A stretch of 64,000 nucleotides of DNA from Alphaproteobacteria bacterium (lineage in GTDB: Bacteria; Pseudomonadota; Alphaproteobacteria; Puniceispirillales; UBA1172): contig JADHOM010000004.1 in NCBI GenBank assembly GCA_016778985.1, positions 40,643 through 104,642 of the forward strand. The letters are read 5' to 3'. Positions 1 through 9,737 of this stretch are shown one piece after another. The notes beneath the pieces were generated by a model. The model saw nothing but the letters and a program-made list of their open reading frames with translations. It had not been told where the DNA came from and did not search any database. Position numbers and translations under genes: made by a program. The number at the start of each line of letters is the position of its first letter. The first letter of the stretch is position 1.

Positions 1-607
1 TATGATCATCAGGAGTGTTATAACCCAAACACACAAGCTCCGCTGCTTGCAGAGCTAAAACCCGCCAGCCTTCTGGCCAGCGGCGGTCATTACAGATTAG
101 CATACCTATCCGCGTGTCCAGCATTGGCGTCACTGGAAAGCCCAGATTTCCTTGTTCAAAATATCGTTTTTCTAAATGCTGATGACGACGGCCGGGTTGA
201 GGCTCATCATGTCCTGGCAGATGTATTTTGCGGTATTTACCGCAAATCTCTCCAGCTTGATTAACCAGAATAGCGGTATTGAAATAGCGTGTCTCGCCAC
301 CCTCAACAATCTTTTCTGCATAGCCTAGATTAAATCCGATGTTGAGAGCCTTGGCCATTTCAAATAGAGGCATCGTATCGGCATTAGGCATGCTTGTTTC
401 AAACCAAGTATCTAGCTCGGCCTGATCTTCAATGATCCAACGGGGGAAAAAGCTGGTTAAAGCCAGTTCTGGAAAAACAATGAAACGCGATCCTTTTGCC
501 GCCGCTTCTTTCATCATCTCAAGCATCCGGTTAACACAATCTTGGCGTGTGTCTTGCCTGGATATGGGCCCCATCTGCGCGGATGATACTACGTATTTTC
601 GTATCAT
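1..607 (-). CDS. N-carbamoyl-D-amino-acid hydrolase (partial, C-terminus beyond window)
   Basis: Nitrilase-superfamily carbon-nitrogen hydrolase that would hydrolyse an N-carbamoyl-D-amino acid to the amino acid, CO2 and ammonia in the cytoplasm. About 202 codons are present of a family length near 300. The catalytic triad is visible: Glu47 in FPELALT, Lys127 in KYRKIHLPG and Cys172 in ICNDRRWPE, at the same numbers as in the well-studied Agrobacterium enzyme. The start at 607 gives MIRKYVVSSAQ and overlaps the stop of the upstream hyuB by four bases (ATGA), so the genes are translationally coupled. The order hyuA-hyuB-hydrolase fits ATP-dependent hydantoin opening followed by carbamoyl hydrolysis. 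The family assignment is strong; the D-stereospecificity is inferred from similarity. Confidence 0.88.
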   Translation of the reverse strand, partial: MIRKYVVSSAQMGPISRQDTRQDCVNRMLEMMKEAAAKGSRFIVFPELALTSFFPRWIIEDQAELDTWFETSMPNADTMPLFEMAKALNIGFNLGYAEKIVEGGETRYFNTAILVNQAGEICGKYRKIHLPGHDEPQPGRRHQHLEKRYFEQGNLGFPVTPMLDTRIGMLICNDRRWPEGWRVLALQAAELVCLGYNTPDDH

Positions 608-2364
608 GCATGTCGCCTTTTGGCTGTTGCTTCTAAATCTAATTTTCCATGTGATATGATAACGCCATAATCACGTTCTGCTGTTTCCACACTAATTAGC
701 TCATCCAGCACATCTTCATAAACATCTTCGGGGCTTCGCTCAAACGCTTCCCCATAGCCGCCAGCCGATGGTCCGATAGCCAAAAACGTATCACCAGTTT
801 CGGTAGTATGATAAGGCACTTTCGAGGTTAAAGATTCGGATTTACCGTCGGCGTGAATGAGATGGAGCTCTGCCGTCTTACCATCATTGCCGCCTTTAAA
901 ACCCCATGGAGCAAACTTATGGCCTTCGCCTTCAACTGAAAACCCGCCGGGTTCTAAAAACTGAAATGCCCGACATGCACCTAACCCGCCACGGGTGCGA
1001 CCAGCGCCGGATGTATCCTCACGCAACTCATATCTAGTGACGCGCATAGGCAGATGGCTTTCAATATCTTCAATTGGATTATTTCGTGTATTAGCATAAA
1101 GCGTATCAACCGCGTCCATGCCATTGCGATTATAACGGCCACCATAAGAGCCTTCAAAGATTTCCATATGTACCCAATGGGTTTCTTCTTTTAATCCTGA
1201 AAATGCGATAACCTTGAGGTTGCCAATACCGGCAGATACTTGTTCTGGTACGGCACCTGCTAGGGCCTTCATGACCGTATCCGCTAGCTGATTACCTGGC
1301 GTAAATCGGGCGATGACTGGCGCTGGGAAAATTGGATTAGCCAAACAGCCGCGCGGGACTTTCAGCGTAATTGGACGCGTCAAACCCGAGTTCTGTGGGA
1401 TATATCCATAGATGTCTGAGTCTAGTAATACTGACCGCACGGTCAACCATATCGAAATATCAACTGTACCGATGAGAGGCATATTTATCGGCCGATCAGA
1501 TACTTGCGGGGCAGTGCCTTCAAGGTCAACTTCCATCTCATCCCCTGAAATAGTGATCGTTACCACAAGTGGTAAGTCACGACGGTCAGGGTCTTCAAGG
1601 AAGCCGTCAATAAAGGTTTTTGCAGAATAGACGCCATCGGGCACATCTCTGATCGCATTACGCATGAGCCGCTCAGAATAATCCATTAAGGCTTCGCTGG
1701 CATCATCTACCGCTTGCAACCCGAACCGATCAACCAAATCAATAAACCGCTCGGCGCCAATCTGACAGGCGGCAACTTGGGCTTCCATATCGCCAACAAC
1801 CATGCCGGGGGCGCGAACATTATCTTTGAGAATCTGCCATACCGCTTCGTTACGCTCGCCGCCATCATAGACCTTAATAGCCTTGAACTGTAATCCTTCG
1901 GCGTAAACATCAATAGCATCAACAATCCCGCAGCTACCAGGGCTAAGGGCGCCAACATCCAGATGATGTGCGGTTGTTCCTGAGAACCCAATTAATATAT
2001 CACCATAAAATACCGGCACAATGAGCGCAATATCAGGCCCATGGCTGGCGCCGCCATACGGATCATTATGCATGATGACATCACCATGTTTAAATGGTGT
2101 GCCGCGTCTCTCAAAAACCTCAATGACATTTTTTACATAGCCGGGGATTGGCCCAGATTGGAGAGGCGTTGATTGCACGGACTCGGCAAGCTGATTACCC
2201 TTTGCATCAGTCAGCGCCGTGCCAAAATCTTCAGACTCACGTATGATAGAAGAATAAGACATGCGCATTAGCTTATAGCCCATCTCAATAGCAATATTTT
2301 GCAACGCGCCTTGAATGACACTAGCGGTAACTGGATCAATGGATTGCTGTATTTTTTGCTCCAT
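604..2364 (-). CDS. hyuB: Hydantoinase B / oxoprolinase family subunit
   Basis: 586-residue HyuB-type subunit of the ATP-dependent hydantoinase/oxoprolinase family, which works with HyuA to open cyclic amides such as N-methylhydantoin or 5-oxoproline. It opens with MEQKIQQSIDPVTASVIQG and carries the typical family blocks RMSYSSIIRESEDFG, HNDPYGGASHGPDIA and GGLGACRAFQF. I chose the ATG at 2364 because GAGGAG lies seven bases before it; a TTG two codons upstream is possible. It lies 21 bases behind hyuA and overlaps the next hydrolase gene by four bases. It is closely related to the HyuB at 24308. The substrate cannot be read from sequence. Confidence 0.9.
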   Translation of the reverse strand: MEQKIQQSIDPVTASVIQGALQNIAIEMGYKLMRMSYSSIIRESEDFGTALTDAKGNQLAESVQSTPLQSGPIPGYVKNVIEVFERRGTPFKHGDVIMHNDPYGGASHGPDIALIVPVFYGDILIGFSGTTAHHLDVGALSPGSCGIVDAIDVYAEGLQFKAIKVYDGGERNEAVWQILKDNVRAPGMVVGDMEAQVAACQIGAERFIDLVDRFGLQAVDDASEALMDYSERLMRNAIRDVPDGVYSAKTFIDGFLEDPDRRDLPLVVTITISGDEMEVDLEGTAPQVSDRPINMPLIGTVDISIWLTVRSVLLDSDIYGYIPQNSGLTRPITLKVPRGCLANPIFPAPVIARFTPGNQLADTVMKALAGAVPEQVSAGIGNLKVIAFSGLKEETHWVHMEIFEGSYGGRYNRNGMDAVDTLYANTRNNPIEDIESHLPMRVTRYELREDTSGAGRTRGGLGACRAFQFLEPGGFSVEGEGHKFAPWGFKGGNDGKTAELHLIHADGKSESLTSKVPYHTTETGDTFLAIGPSAGGYGEAFERSPEDVYEDVLDELISVETAERDYGVIISHGKLDLEATAKRRHA

Positions 2365-2385
2365 GGTCAATCTCCTCGTCTGTCC

Positions 2386-4458
2386 TCAGCTATTAATAGA
2401 AATGAGCATATTGCCCTGTTGATCAATGTGGAAGCTGTCACCAGGTCGAACAACGGTTGTCGTATCTTGTTGAAGAATGATCGCCGGTCCTTCAACCTTT
2501 TCATCAAGCGGCAGCTTACCACGCTGATAAATAGCTGTATCAAATGTCTTAAGCTCTGCGCCATGACGGAACACACATTGTGCAACTTTCACGCGCGCAT
2601 CATCAATAGAACCGGATGAGGGTGTATCCTGCTTTTCCAGCTTTGTTGACGTTCCTATGCCAGAAACACGGACATTAACAATCTCTTTTGGGCTATCAGG
2701 GAAAGACCGCCCATATTCGGTCTGATGCTGTTTTTCGAATTGATCAAATAGCTGTTTCTCGGCATTATTATCAAAGTATTTACCATCAATCTTAACGCGC
2801 AGTTCATAGCCTTGCCCGACATATCGAATATCTGCATAACGTAAAAACTCAACATCATTATCGGGGATATTATCTGCCCGGAATTGTCTGGCTAGCTGGC
2901 CCTCCATTTCACTGAACATAGCTTCCACTCGGTCATGACTGACTTGCCCTGATACTTGGAATGCGGTTCGAATAGCATCATATTTGATATCTGTGGTCAA
3001 CAGTCCAATTGCTGATGTAATACCCGGATGTGGGGGGACAATCACCTCAGGGATAGCGAGCATGGCGGCAACTTCTGATGCTTGCAAAGGGCCACCACCA
3101 CCAAATGCCATCAAAGAAAACTCTCTTGGATCAAGCCCGCGCTGAACCGTTCTTGATCTAATCGCATTCGCCATGGCGGAATTTACAATCGTAATAATAC
3201 CCTCAGCGCATGATAGGCGATCCATGGAAAGCTCATTGGCAAGATTATCAATAACTTGATTAGCTTTCGCTTGATCAAGCATCATCTCGCCACCTAGAAA
3301 ATTGTCAGGGTCCAGGCGGCCCAGCGCTAGATTAGCATCGGTTACGGTCGGCTGATCACCACCAAATCCATAGCAAGATGGCCCCGGTCTAGCACCGGCT
3401 GACCGAGGGCCAACCTTAAATGCGCCGCCCTTATCCTGATAAGCGATAGAGCCGCCGCCGGCGCCAATCGTATGAATATCAATCATTGGAACCATCAATG
3501 GAAAGCCAGCAATCCAAGTATCGCGCGGCGATGCTTCGGCAAATTGCCCATGCTGAATTATGCCGATATCCGCAGAAGTGCCGCCAACATCAAAGGTAAT
3601 GAGCGAATGGCGTTCGGACTGACCACCTGACCATGCGCCGCCCATAACGCCAGCTGCAGGTCCGCTAAGAATGGTTAAAACTGGTTTTTCTGCTACCATG
3701 GCTGACGTCGCAAGCCCGCCATTTGACCCCATGATATGGAGATCAGCTGAATAACCCTGATCAGCAATATTTTCCTCAAGCATAGTGACATAGTTGCGGA
3801 CTTTGGGTCCAATATAGGCATTGATCGCTGTTGTTGTGAAACGTTCAAACTCTCTAAATTGTGGTGATACATCTGATGAGCATGTGACAAATGCCTCTGG
3901 ATATACCTCTAACACAATATCGCGGGCGCGATGTTCATGCGATGGATCAAGAAAGGCAAACAAGAAACAGATCGCAATCGCGTCAATGTCATTGGCTTTA
4001 AATGTCTCAGCAGCTTGCCTGACAGCGTTCTCATCTAGCGGCACTAACACCTCACCATGGGGTGGTGCGATACGGTGTGCAACGGTCTTACGCCAACGCC
4101 TTTTGACTAATGGGCGATCTTGCCATGGGATCTCTTGCTGGATAGAAAAATGCTGTGGCCGTTGATGGCGGCCAATATGAATAATGTCACGATACCCTTC
4201 ATTCGTGATCATCCCACACACCGCGCCATCATGCTCTAGCATCGTATTGGTAGCGGTTGTCGTGCCGTGGTAAATGTGATCAATGGATTTTCTATCAACG
4301 GAGAAGCGGCGGCAAAGCTCATTGATACCGCTCATAACCCCTTCGGATGGATTATGCGGCGTTGTTGGCGTTTTATGGGTAAATGTTGCGCCTGTATTCG
4401 AATCAAACAACACAAGGTCAGTAAACGTACCGCCTACATCTACACCAATAAGTTTCAC
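2386..4458 (-). CDS. hyuA: Hydantoinase A / oxoprolinase family subunit
   Basis: 690-residue HyuA-type subunit with an actin-like ATPase fold. The N-terminal phosphate-binding motif GVDVGGTFTD, the internal block ITFDVGGTSADIG and the glycine-rich GAGGGSIAYQDKGGAFKVGP are all present, and the length is normal. It pairs with the hyuB directly downstream. The start is uncertain: GTG at 4458 has better spacing from GGGAGA than TTG at 4461. With the nearby N-carbamoylsarcosine-amidase-like gene and the downstream N-carbamoyl-amino-acid hydrolase, N-methylhydantoin or a substituted hydantoin is a plausible substrate, but this is inference from context. Confidence 0.9.
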   Translation of the reverse strand: MKLIGVDVGGTFTDLVLFDSNTGATFTHKTPTTPHNPSEGVMSGINELCRRFSVDRKSIDHIYHGTTTATNTMLEHDGAVCGMITNEGYRDIIHIGRHQRPQHFSIQQEIPWQDRPLVKRRWRKTVAHRIAPPHGEVLVPLDENAVRQAAETFKANDIDAIAICFLFAFLDPSHEHRARDIVLEVYPEAFVTCSSDVSPQFREFERFTTTAINAYIGPKVRNYVTMLEENIADQGYSADLHIMGSNGGLATSAMVAEKPVLTILSGPAAGVMGGAWSGGQSERHSLITFDVGGTSADIGIIQHGQFAEASPRDTWIAGFPLMVPMIDIHTIGAGGGSIAYQDKGGAFKVGPRSAGARPGPSCYGFGGDQPTVTDANLALGRLDPDNFLGGEMMLDQAKANQVIDNLANELSMDRLSCAEGIITIVNSAMANAIRSRTVQRGLDPREFSLMAFGGGGPLQASEVAAMLAIPEVIVPPHPGITSAIGLLTTDIKYDAIRTAFQVSGQVSHDRVEAMFSEMEGQLARQFRADNIPDNDVEFLRYADIRYVGQGYELRVKIDGKYFDNNAEKQLFDQFEKQHQTEYGRSFPDSPKEIVNVRVSGIGTSTKLEKQDTPSSGSIDDARVKVAQCVFRHGAELKTFDTAIYQRGKLPLDEKVEGPAIILQQDTTTVVRPGDSFHIDQQGNMLISINS

Positions 4459-4640
4459 CAAACATCTCCCTTAATATTTATACTTAAGTTAGTAGTAATT
4501 AATGTTTAATTAATAATAACCATAGTTAACTCACTTAAGGATAACAAATATAAAAAAATATAATGGTGAAATAGGAAGATAAAATGAAGCAGCTCCCCAC
4601 CAATTTTCAGGTGTCAGTGGAGAGAGCTATTTAAATAGAG

Positions 4641-5360
4641 TTAAGTATTTTTAAGCTTAACTGTTTCGAGATATTCTACACATTCATCAACATTATGAAC
4701 GTCGGCGAATTTGGCATCAAGATCAAATAAATTCCATGCCACGGCACCCGGAATACGATCGCCAATACATTCTTTGACTGCTATGGTGCGAAACCCGTCG
4801 GCAAGCCCGTCACAGACCGTTTCACGGACGCAGGCGGTGGCGGTCACGCCGGTGACAAGGATTGTGTCAACATTAGCAGCTCGTAAAATGCCAGCTAATT
4901 CGGTTCCGTGGAAACTGCTGGCGCGTTTTTTCAGCAATGTATATTCGCCTTCAACAGGGGCAATGCGGCTGTCAATAGCCCATAATTCTTTGTTTTTGAT
5001 ATCGACAACATCTACAGGAATTTTGCAATGCCATAGCCCCATATCAGTAAACTCAGCGTCACGATCAGTGACTTCATAAGCTGTTGTGACATGAATAACT
5101 GGGTGGCCATGCGCCCGACATGCTGCCAGCAGACGCTGCATACCGGGGATAATTTCGCTATCCATTTTATTCTGATCACAGGTGAACGGATTGCCTGGAC
5201 GTGTCCAAGCATTTGCAAGATCAACAGAGACTAGAGCCGGTTTTTTGCCAAATCCTATACGCCTCTGAAAGCCTCTTTGCTGGTAAATTTCAGTTGCTTT
5301 ATCAAATGCTTGATGAAGCATATCATCAAGCTCTTGCCAATCCATTTCATTTTCACTCAT
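4641..5360 (-). CDS. Isochorismatase-family amidase, N-carbamoylsarcosine amidase-like
   Basis: 239-residue cysteine hydrolase of the isochorismatase superfamily. The catalytic Asp47 (VSVDLANAW), Lys144/145 (LLKKRASSF) and Cys177 (TATACVRET) lie at almost the same positions as in N-carbamoylsarcosine amidohydrolase (Asp51, Lys144, Cys177). The motif FGKKPALVSVDLANAWTRPG is typical of that group. The enzyme would turn N-carbamoylsarcosine into sarcosine, CO2 and ammonia, the step after ATP-dependent N-methylhydantoin opening in creatinine breakdown. The ATG at 5360 follows GAGGA; an upstream TTG is less likely. It is transcribed in the same direction as hyuA 180 bp downstream. Another carbamoyl or amide substrate is possible. 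Confidence 0.8.
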   Translation of the reverse strand: MSENEMDWQELDDMLHQAFDKATEIYQQRGFQRRIGFGKKPALVSVDLANAWTRPGNPFTCDQNKMDSEIIPGMQRLLAACRAHGHPVIHVTTAYEVTDRDAEFTDMGLWHCKIPVDVVDIKNKELWAIDSRIAPVEGEYTLLKKRASSFHGTELAGILRAANVDTILVTGVTATACVRETVCDGLADGFRTIAVKECIGDRIPGAVAWNLFDLDAKFADVHNVDECVEYLETVKLKNT

Positions 5361-5557
5361 GGTCAATGTCCTCTACATGAAAGAGTTTTTATAATCATCA
5401 TAATATGATTTGAATTGCAAGACTTAAGCAGGATTTTCAAAATATGATCCTAATGTCAGGGAGTGAAGGGGGTTTAGTGACAAGCTTGGCACCGATAATT
5501 TGTATTTGCAAAAACAGGATTTGGTGTTCTAATAATTTCCTTATTTAAGGAGAAGTT

Positions 5558-6751
5558 ATGTATAGTGGTAAATTATTTGATAATATTAATTGCGGGCCTT
5601 TGGCGCTAAAAAACAGAATTGCTATGGCGCCTCTGACACGCCAATGCGCTGATGATGATGGAACACCTAATGATGAAATGGTGGCATATTATGCGCGCCG
5701 TGCCCGTGGTGGTATTGGGCTAATTATTACCGAAGGCACCTATCCCGCCGATAATCTTTCTGGTGTAGGTTATTTAAATCAACCGGGCTGTGAGACAGAT
5801 AAACATCAGGCTGGCTGGAAAAAAGTTGCAGATGCCTGCCATAAGCATGGGGCAAAAATTATTTTGCAACTCATGCATGCTGGCCGGGTTGCTGACCCGA
5901 GAACAATTAAAGAGGGTGAACAGCCTGTATCAGCATCAGATACAAAAAGCACCGGCTGGGTGCTTTATACCGATAATGATACAGAATTGCATGATCGTGG
6001 GCTTAGTGGTGACTGGCCACAAGTCAATTTTCCACCTGCCCGAAGCCTGACCGAAGATGATCTAAACGCTGTTGCTGATGATTTTGCCGCCGCCGCGAAA
6101 CGCGCGATTGATGCCGGATGTGATGGTGTCGAAGTCCATGGTGCTAATGGTTACTTGCTTTATCAATTTACTGATCCGAAGCAGAATCTTCGCACTGATG
6201 CTTATGGTGGTTCAGCCGAAAATAACATGCGTTTTCCGAATATGGTTGTTGATCGCATCCGTGCCGCGATTGGGCCTGATAAGCTGATCTCATATCGCAT
6301 CTCACAAGATGGTGTTGATGATTTTACAGGGTTTTGGGAAGCTGGCCAGAGCTATGTTGAGGCACTTGGTGTTGAGCTTGGCAAAATGGATGCCGATGTT
6401 ATTCACTGGTCAAGTTTTAATTGGAAAGATAATCGATTTGATCCATCAGCACCGCCAGTTCCAGTAACCTTGAAAAAAATCAGCGGTAAGCCGTTTATTA
6501 CCAATGGTAATATTTTTGATGGCGCGAGCGCAGAAGACGTCTTTGATCAAGCCGCTGGCGATATTGTGGCGGTCGGCCGTCCAACTTTTGCGCATCCAGA
6601 CTGGGCTTATATTGTTGCCTCGGGCATGGATTATGACTGGATGGAGTTTGACCGCAAATACGTCATCAAACCAGCTTATGATTATACCTATGCTTATCCA
6701 ACCGGCTTACCAGAAAGAGATTGGGCGCCAAATGCCAAAATGAAACGCTAA
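5558..6751 (+). CDS. NADH:flavin oxidoreductase, old yellow enzyme family
   Basis: 397-residue FMN-dependent TIM-barrel oxidoreductase of the old yellow enzyme family. It begins LFDNINCGPLALKNRIAMAPLTR, the usual family opening, and has the active-site block VEVHGANGYLLYQFTDPKQN followed by RTDAYGGSAENNMRF. The His-Asn pair that binds the substrate carbonyl is present (HGAN). Such enzymes reduce activated C=C bonds of enones or unsaturated lactams using NAD(P)H. It has AAGGAG seven bases before the ATG and is followed by a small cupin gene 14 bases downstream. Its link to the hydantoinase cluster is by position only, and the natural substrate is unknown. Confidence 0.88.
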   Translation: MYSGKLFDNINCGPLALKNRIAMAPLTRQCADDDGTPNDEMVAYYARRARGGIGLIITEGTYPADNLSGVGYLNQPGCETDKHQAGWKKVADACHKHGAKIILQLMHAGRVADPRTIKEGEQPVSASDTKSTGWVLYTDNDTELHDRGLSGDWPQVNFPPARSLTEDDLNAVADDFAAAAKRAIDAGCDGVEVHGANGYLLYQFTDPKQNLRTDAYGGSAENNMRFPNMVVDRIRAAIGPDKLISYRISQDGVDDFTGFWEAGQSYVEALGVELGKMDADVIHWSSFNWKDNRFDPSAPPVPVTLKKISGKPFITNGNIFDGASAEDVFDQAAGDIVAVGRPTFAHPDWAYIVASGMDYDWMEFDRKYVIKPAYDYTYAYPTGLPERDWAPNAKMKR

Positions 6752-6765
6752 AGGGAAAATGCTTC

Positions 6766-7071
6766 ATGAAAGAAACATTGAGCGAAACATCAGCGACGCC
6801 AACGATCTTGATTGATAATGATCAATGTCGGCTTACTCTCTGGTCTTTTGAGCCTGGTCAGGAAACCGGCTGGCATACGCATGAGATGGATTATGCCGTC
6901 ATGCCAAAATCGCATGGTAAGGTCAGGCTTCAACATCCTGATGGTAGCGAAACGTCAGCAGAGATGTCACCTGATGCGCCATATTTTCGACCTGCTGGGG
7001 TTAATCATAACGTTATTAATGCGTCAGATGCGCCGTTTTCCTTTTTAGAGATGGAGTTCAAGCCAAGTTAG
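6766..7071 (+). CDS. Small single-domain cupin
   Basis: 101-residue single-domain cupin. The metal-binding motif GWHTHEMDYAVMP and a C-terminal PAGVNHNVIN histidine are visible. Small cupins of this type bind a metal and act as isomerases, dioxygenases or ligand sensors; the sequence does not show which. I start it at the ATG at 6766, because AAGGGA lies about ten bases before it and a longer reading would run back into the oxidoreductase gene. It is separated from that gene by 14 bases and is probably co-transcribed with it. Confidence 0.8.
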   Translation: MKETLSETSATPTILIDNDQCRLTLWSFEPGQETGWHTHEMDYAVMPKSHGKVRLQHPDGSETSAEMSPDAPYFRPAGVNHNVINASDAPFSFLEMEFKPS

Positions 7072-7268
7072 CTGATGTATTAGCCCCTAGCTTGATTTTT
7101 TGTATTAGCTTTAATGCAATAAAATTGCGCCTGCCGTCGTCTATTCCATTCTGGTGTGGCGGTAAGGGTATTGCTTCTATCGGTATTTTAGTTAATCATA
7201 AAACTATAAAACAGTGATATGCACATTTATGTAACCGCTAAATGGCAAATTAATATTAAGAGGAAATG

Positions 7269-8033
7269 ATGAAATCATCGGTTGATCTAAATTGTGATAT
7301 GGGCGAAGGCTTTGGGCATTGGGTATTAGGTGATGCCCCTGATGAAGAGCTGATGAAGATATTAAGCTCAGCTAATGTTGCAACAGGGTTTCATGCTGGT
7401 GACCCTAATTCGATGAACATTATTGCGAAGCTCGCCAAAGAATATAATGTTGGGCTAGGTGCACATCCGGGCTATCAGGATTTGCGCGGTTTTGGTCGGC
7501 GATTTATTCAAACGCCAGCTGATGAGCTTATAAATGACATTCTTTATCAGGTTGGGGCATTGCGCGAATTTGGTCGTCGGCATGATGTTGAGCTCCAACA
7601 TGTGAAGCCACATGGCATGCTTTATATGGAAGCAGCGCGCAACGAGGAATTATCGACCATGTTAATTGAGGCACTTCAGAAAACCTGCCCTGATCAAATG
7701 ATTTTCTGTATGGGCATTTCGCTAACCCGCAAAATTGCTCTCGAAAAGGGCTATCCCAGCATTCGTGAGTTTTATGCTGACAGAGACTATGACAGCACAG
7801 GTTCAATAGTCTTTGCAAAAAAGGTAGGTCAGCTTGACCCACAAGCAGTTGCAGATAAATGTCTGCGAGCTTGTGTTGAGGGCAAGGTTGCAACAGTAGA
7901 TGGGCCAGATATTGATATTGAGTTTGAGTCTATCTGCTTTCATTCAGACTCACCCGGCGCATTAGCGATGGGTCAAGCTATCCACCATACGCTAAAAGCT
8001 AATGGCATTAGCATTGAAGCCCCCAAAAAATAA
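7269..8033 (+). CDS. pxpA: 5-oxoprolinase subunit PxpA (LamB/YcsF family)
   Basis: 254-residue LamB/YcsF protein. The opening [14 protein letters not shown] and the blocks [30 protein letters not shown] and HVKPHGMLY are diagnostic. PxpA works with PxpB and PxpC as an ATP-dependent 5-oxoprolinase; both partners are encoded just downstream. Here, unlike the plain pxpABC arrangement, a biotin carrier and a biotin carboxylase lie between pxpA and pxpBC. Two ATGs occur at 7266 and 7269; the second has better spacing from AGAGGA. The 87-bp gap to the biotin carrier gene leaves room for a separate ribosome site but probably not a separate operon. Confidence 0.9.
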   Translation: MKSSVDLNCDMGEGFGHWVLGDAPDEELMKILSSANVATGFHAGDPNSMNIIAKLAKEYNVGLGAHPGYQDLRGFGRRFIQTPADELINDILYQVGALREFGRRHDVELQHVKPHGMLYMEAARNEELSTMLIEALQKTCPDQMIFCMGISLTRKIALEKGYPSIREFYADRDYDSTGSIVFAKKVGQLDPQAVADKCLRACVEGKVATVDGPDIDIEFESICFHSDSPGALAMGQAIHHTLKANGISIEAPKK

Positions 8034-8120
8034 TTAAGGACTAAAAAAAATAATAAAAGACACCTTCAATACCGTTTATCAACAGTCGCAATTCAAGGCG
8101 CCATTTAAGAAAGGTCAATT

Positions 8121-8354
8121 ATGTCAGATATTCAATCTCCATTGCCGGGAACATTTTATTTCACGCCATCGCCTGGTGAGCCAGCGTTCAAATCTGCCGG
8201 TGAAAGTGTTAGTGAGGGTGATGTTATTGGGCTAATAGAAGTCATGAAAACCTTTATTGAGGTTAAAGCCACTGCCGCCGGAACCTTTGACAGTTATGTC
8301 ATTGATAACGAGCAACCTGTTCAGGCTGGTCAAGTCATTGCTAAGCTGAAATAA
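8121..8354 (+). CDS. Stand-alone biotin carboxyl carrier protein
   Basis: 77-residue biotinyl domain with no N-terminal extension, about half the length of fatty-acid AccB. The biotinylation site is Lys43 in GLIEVMKTFIEV, a close variant of the usual EAMKM motif. The preceding ITSPLPG-like segment reads IQSPLPGTFYF. It is followed after six bases by a biotin carboxylase and then by PxpB/PxpC, which resemble the carboxyltransferase part of urea carboxylase. It therefore most likely carries carboxybiotin for a dedicated carboxylase of this cluster rather than for fatty acid synthesis. Confidence 0.9.
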   Translation: MSDIQSPLPGTFYFTPSPGEPAFKSAGESVSEGDVIGLIEVMKTFIEVKATAAGTFDSYVIDNEQPVQAGQVIAKLK

Positions 8355-8360
8355 CTGATC

Positions 8361-9725
8361 ATGGCAATTCAAAGACTTCTCATAGCTAATCGTGGTGAGA
8401 TTGCTGTTCGGATTATTAAGGCAGCGCAAGCTCTAGGAATAACAACAATACAAATTTATTCTGAGGCTGATGAAACTATGCTGGCTGTTGCAATGGCTGA
8501 TGAGTCTATTTGTATTGGCCCGGCACCGGCGGCACAATCCTATCTTAATGTTGAGGCGATTATTGCTGCTGCTCAAGCATCGCATGCTGATGCGGTGCAT
8601 CCCGGATATGGGTTTCTGGCTGAAAATGCTAATTTTGTGCGGGCGGTGACGGCGGCAGGGCTGATTTTTGTTGGCCCTGATGCTGAGCTGATTGATATGA
8701 TGGGCAACAAGATCGCCGCCAGACAAACCGCGATTAAGGCAGGGGTGCCTGTTGTGCCGGGGTCGGATGGCGCCATATCTGACCTTGATGAAGCGGCCAG
8801 AATTGCTGAGCAGATTGGCTACCCTGTTATGATTAAGGCGGCGGCGGGGGGCGGCGGCCGCGGTATTCGTATTGCCGATGATGAAGCCAGTTTGCGGCGA
8901 CTAGCCCCGCAAGCGCAAGCCGAGGCGCAGGCCGCCTTTGGTGATGGCAGTTACTATCTTGAATATGTGGTTGTGGATGCCCGCCATATAGAAGTGCAAA
9001 TTATGGGGGATGGTAAGGATGCTGTGCATTTCTTTGAACGCGAATGTTCCTTGCAACGCCGCCGTCAGAAAATCTGGGAAGAAGCGCCATCAGCAGCGCT
9101 TGACCAAGGCACCCGGCATGAGCTTTGCCAGTCAGCTGTCACACTAGCCAAAACCGTTGGATACAAAGGTGCCGGAACCGTTGAATATCTCTATGAGGAA
9201 AACACAGGGCGCTTTTTCTTTATTGAAATGAATACGAGGATACAGGTTGAACATCCGGTGACAGAGCAAATCACAGGTCATGATCTGGTTGCGGAAATGA
9301 TCCATATTGCTGGAGGTGCGGCGCTGTCTGTTGCTCAAGCCGATATTCATATGAGCGGTCATAGTATCGAAGTGCGGGTTAATGCTGAAAACCCTGCGAT
9401 GCAATTTTTGCCATCACCGGGCACGATTGATCAGTTAAGCTTTGATCATTCCAATGATGTTCGTTTTGATCATTTTCTCTATGAAGGCTATACGATACCG
9501 CCGTTCTATGACTCGCTAGTTGGAAAATTGATTATCCATGCGGACGACCGTCAGGCGGCGATAACGCAGTTACATGCAGCGCTAGCGGGGACAGTGATAA
9601 AAGGTATAGAGACAACCATTCCTTTGCTCATGGCATTGACTGAAGACGCTGATGTAAAGTCTGGCCAAGTGCATACAAACTGGCTTGAACACTGGCTCGA
9701 AAACAACCCTCAAATCTTTAATTGA
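8361..9725 (+). CDS. Biotin carboxylase subunit
   Basis: 454-residue ATP-grasp biotin carboxylase, which uses ATP and bicarbonate to carboxylate biotin on the carrier protein. It has the N-terminal block RLLIANRGEIAVRII, the glycine-rich ATP lid KAAAGGGGRGIRI, HIEVQIMGDG, and the catalytic EMNTRIQVEHPVTE. The length matches AccC (about 450). It sits between the small biotin carrier and the two carboxyltransferase-like Pxp genes, so its partner is probably that set. It need not be the housekeeping AccC of the cell, whose gene may lie elsewhere. Confidence 0.92.
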   Translation: MAIQRLLIANRGEIAVRIIKAAQALGITTIQIYSEADETMLAVAMADESICIGPAPAAQSYLNVEAIIAAAQASHADAVHPGYGFLAENANFVRAVTAAGLIFVGPDAELIDMMGNKIAARQTAIKAGVPVVPGSDGAISDLDEAARIAEQIGYPVMIKAAAGGGGRGIRIADDEASLRRLAPQAQAEAQAAFGDGSYYLEYVVVDARHIEVQIMGDGKDAVHFFERECSLQRRRQKIWEEAPSAALDQGTRHELCQSAVTLAKTVGYKGAGTVEYLYEENTGRFFFIEMNTRIQVEHPVTEQITGHDLVAEMIHIAGGAALSVAQADIHMSGHSIEVRVNAENPAMQFLPSPGTIDQLSFDHSNDVRFDHFLYEGYTIPPFYDSLVGKLIIHADDRQAAITQLHAALAGTVIKGIETTIPLLMALTEDADVKSGQVHTNWLEHWLENNPQIFN

Positions 9726-9737
9726 TGGAGAATTGAA

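Noticed and set aside
1412..1630. Numerous 60-150-residue frames antisense or out of frame to long genes
   Set aside because: They lie wholly inside well-supported genes, lack ribosome sites and have the skewed composition of shadow frames.
4591..4628. Hairpin-like AGCTC...GAGCT between hyuA and the isochorismatase-family gene
   Set aside because: The stem has bulges and no T tract on either strand; too weak to call a terminator.
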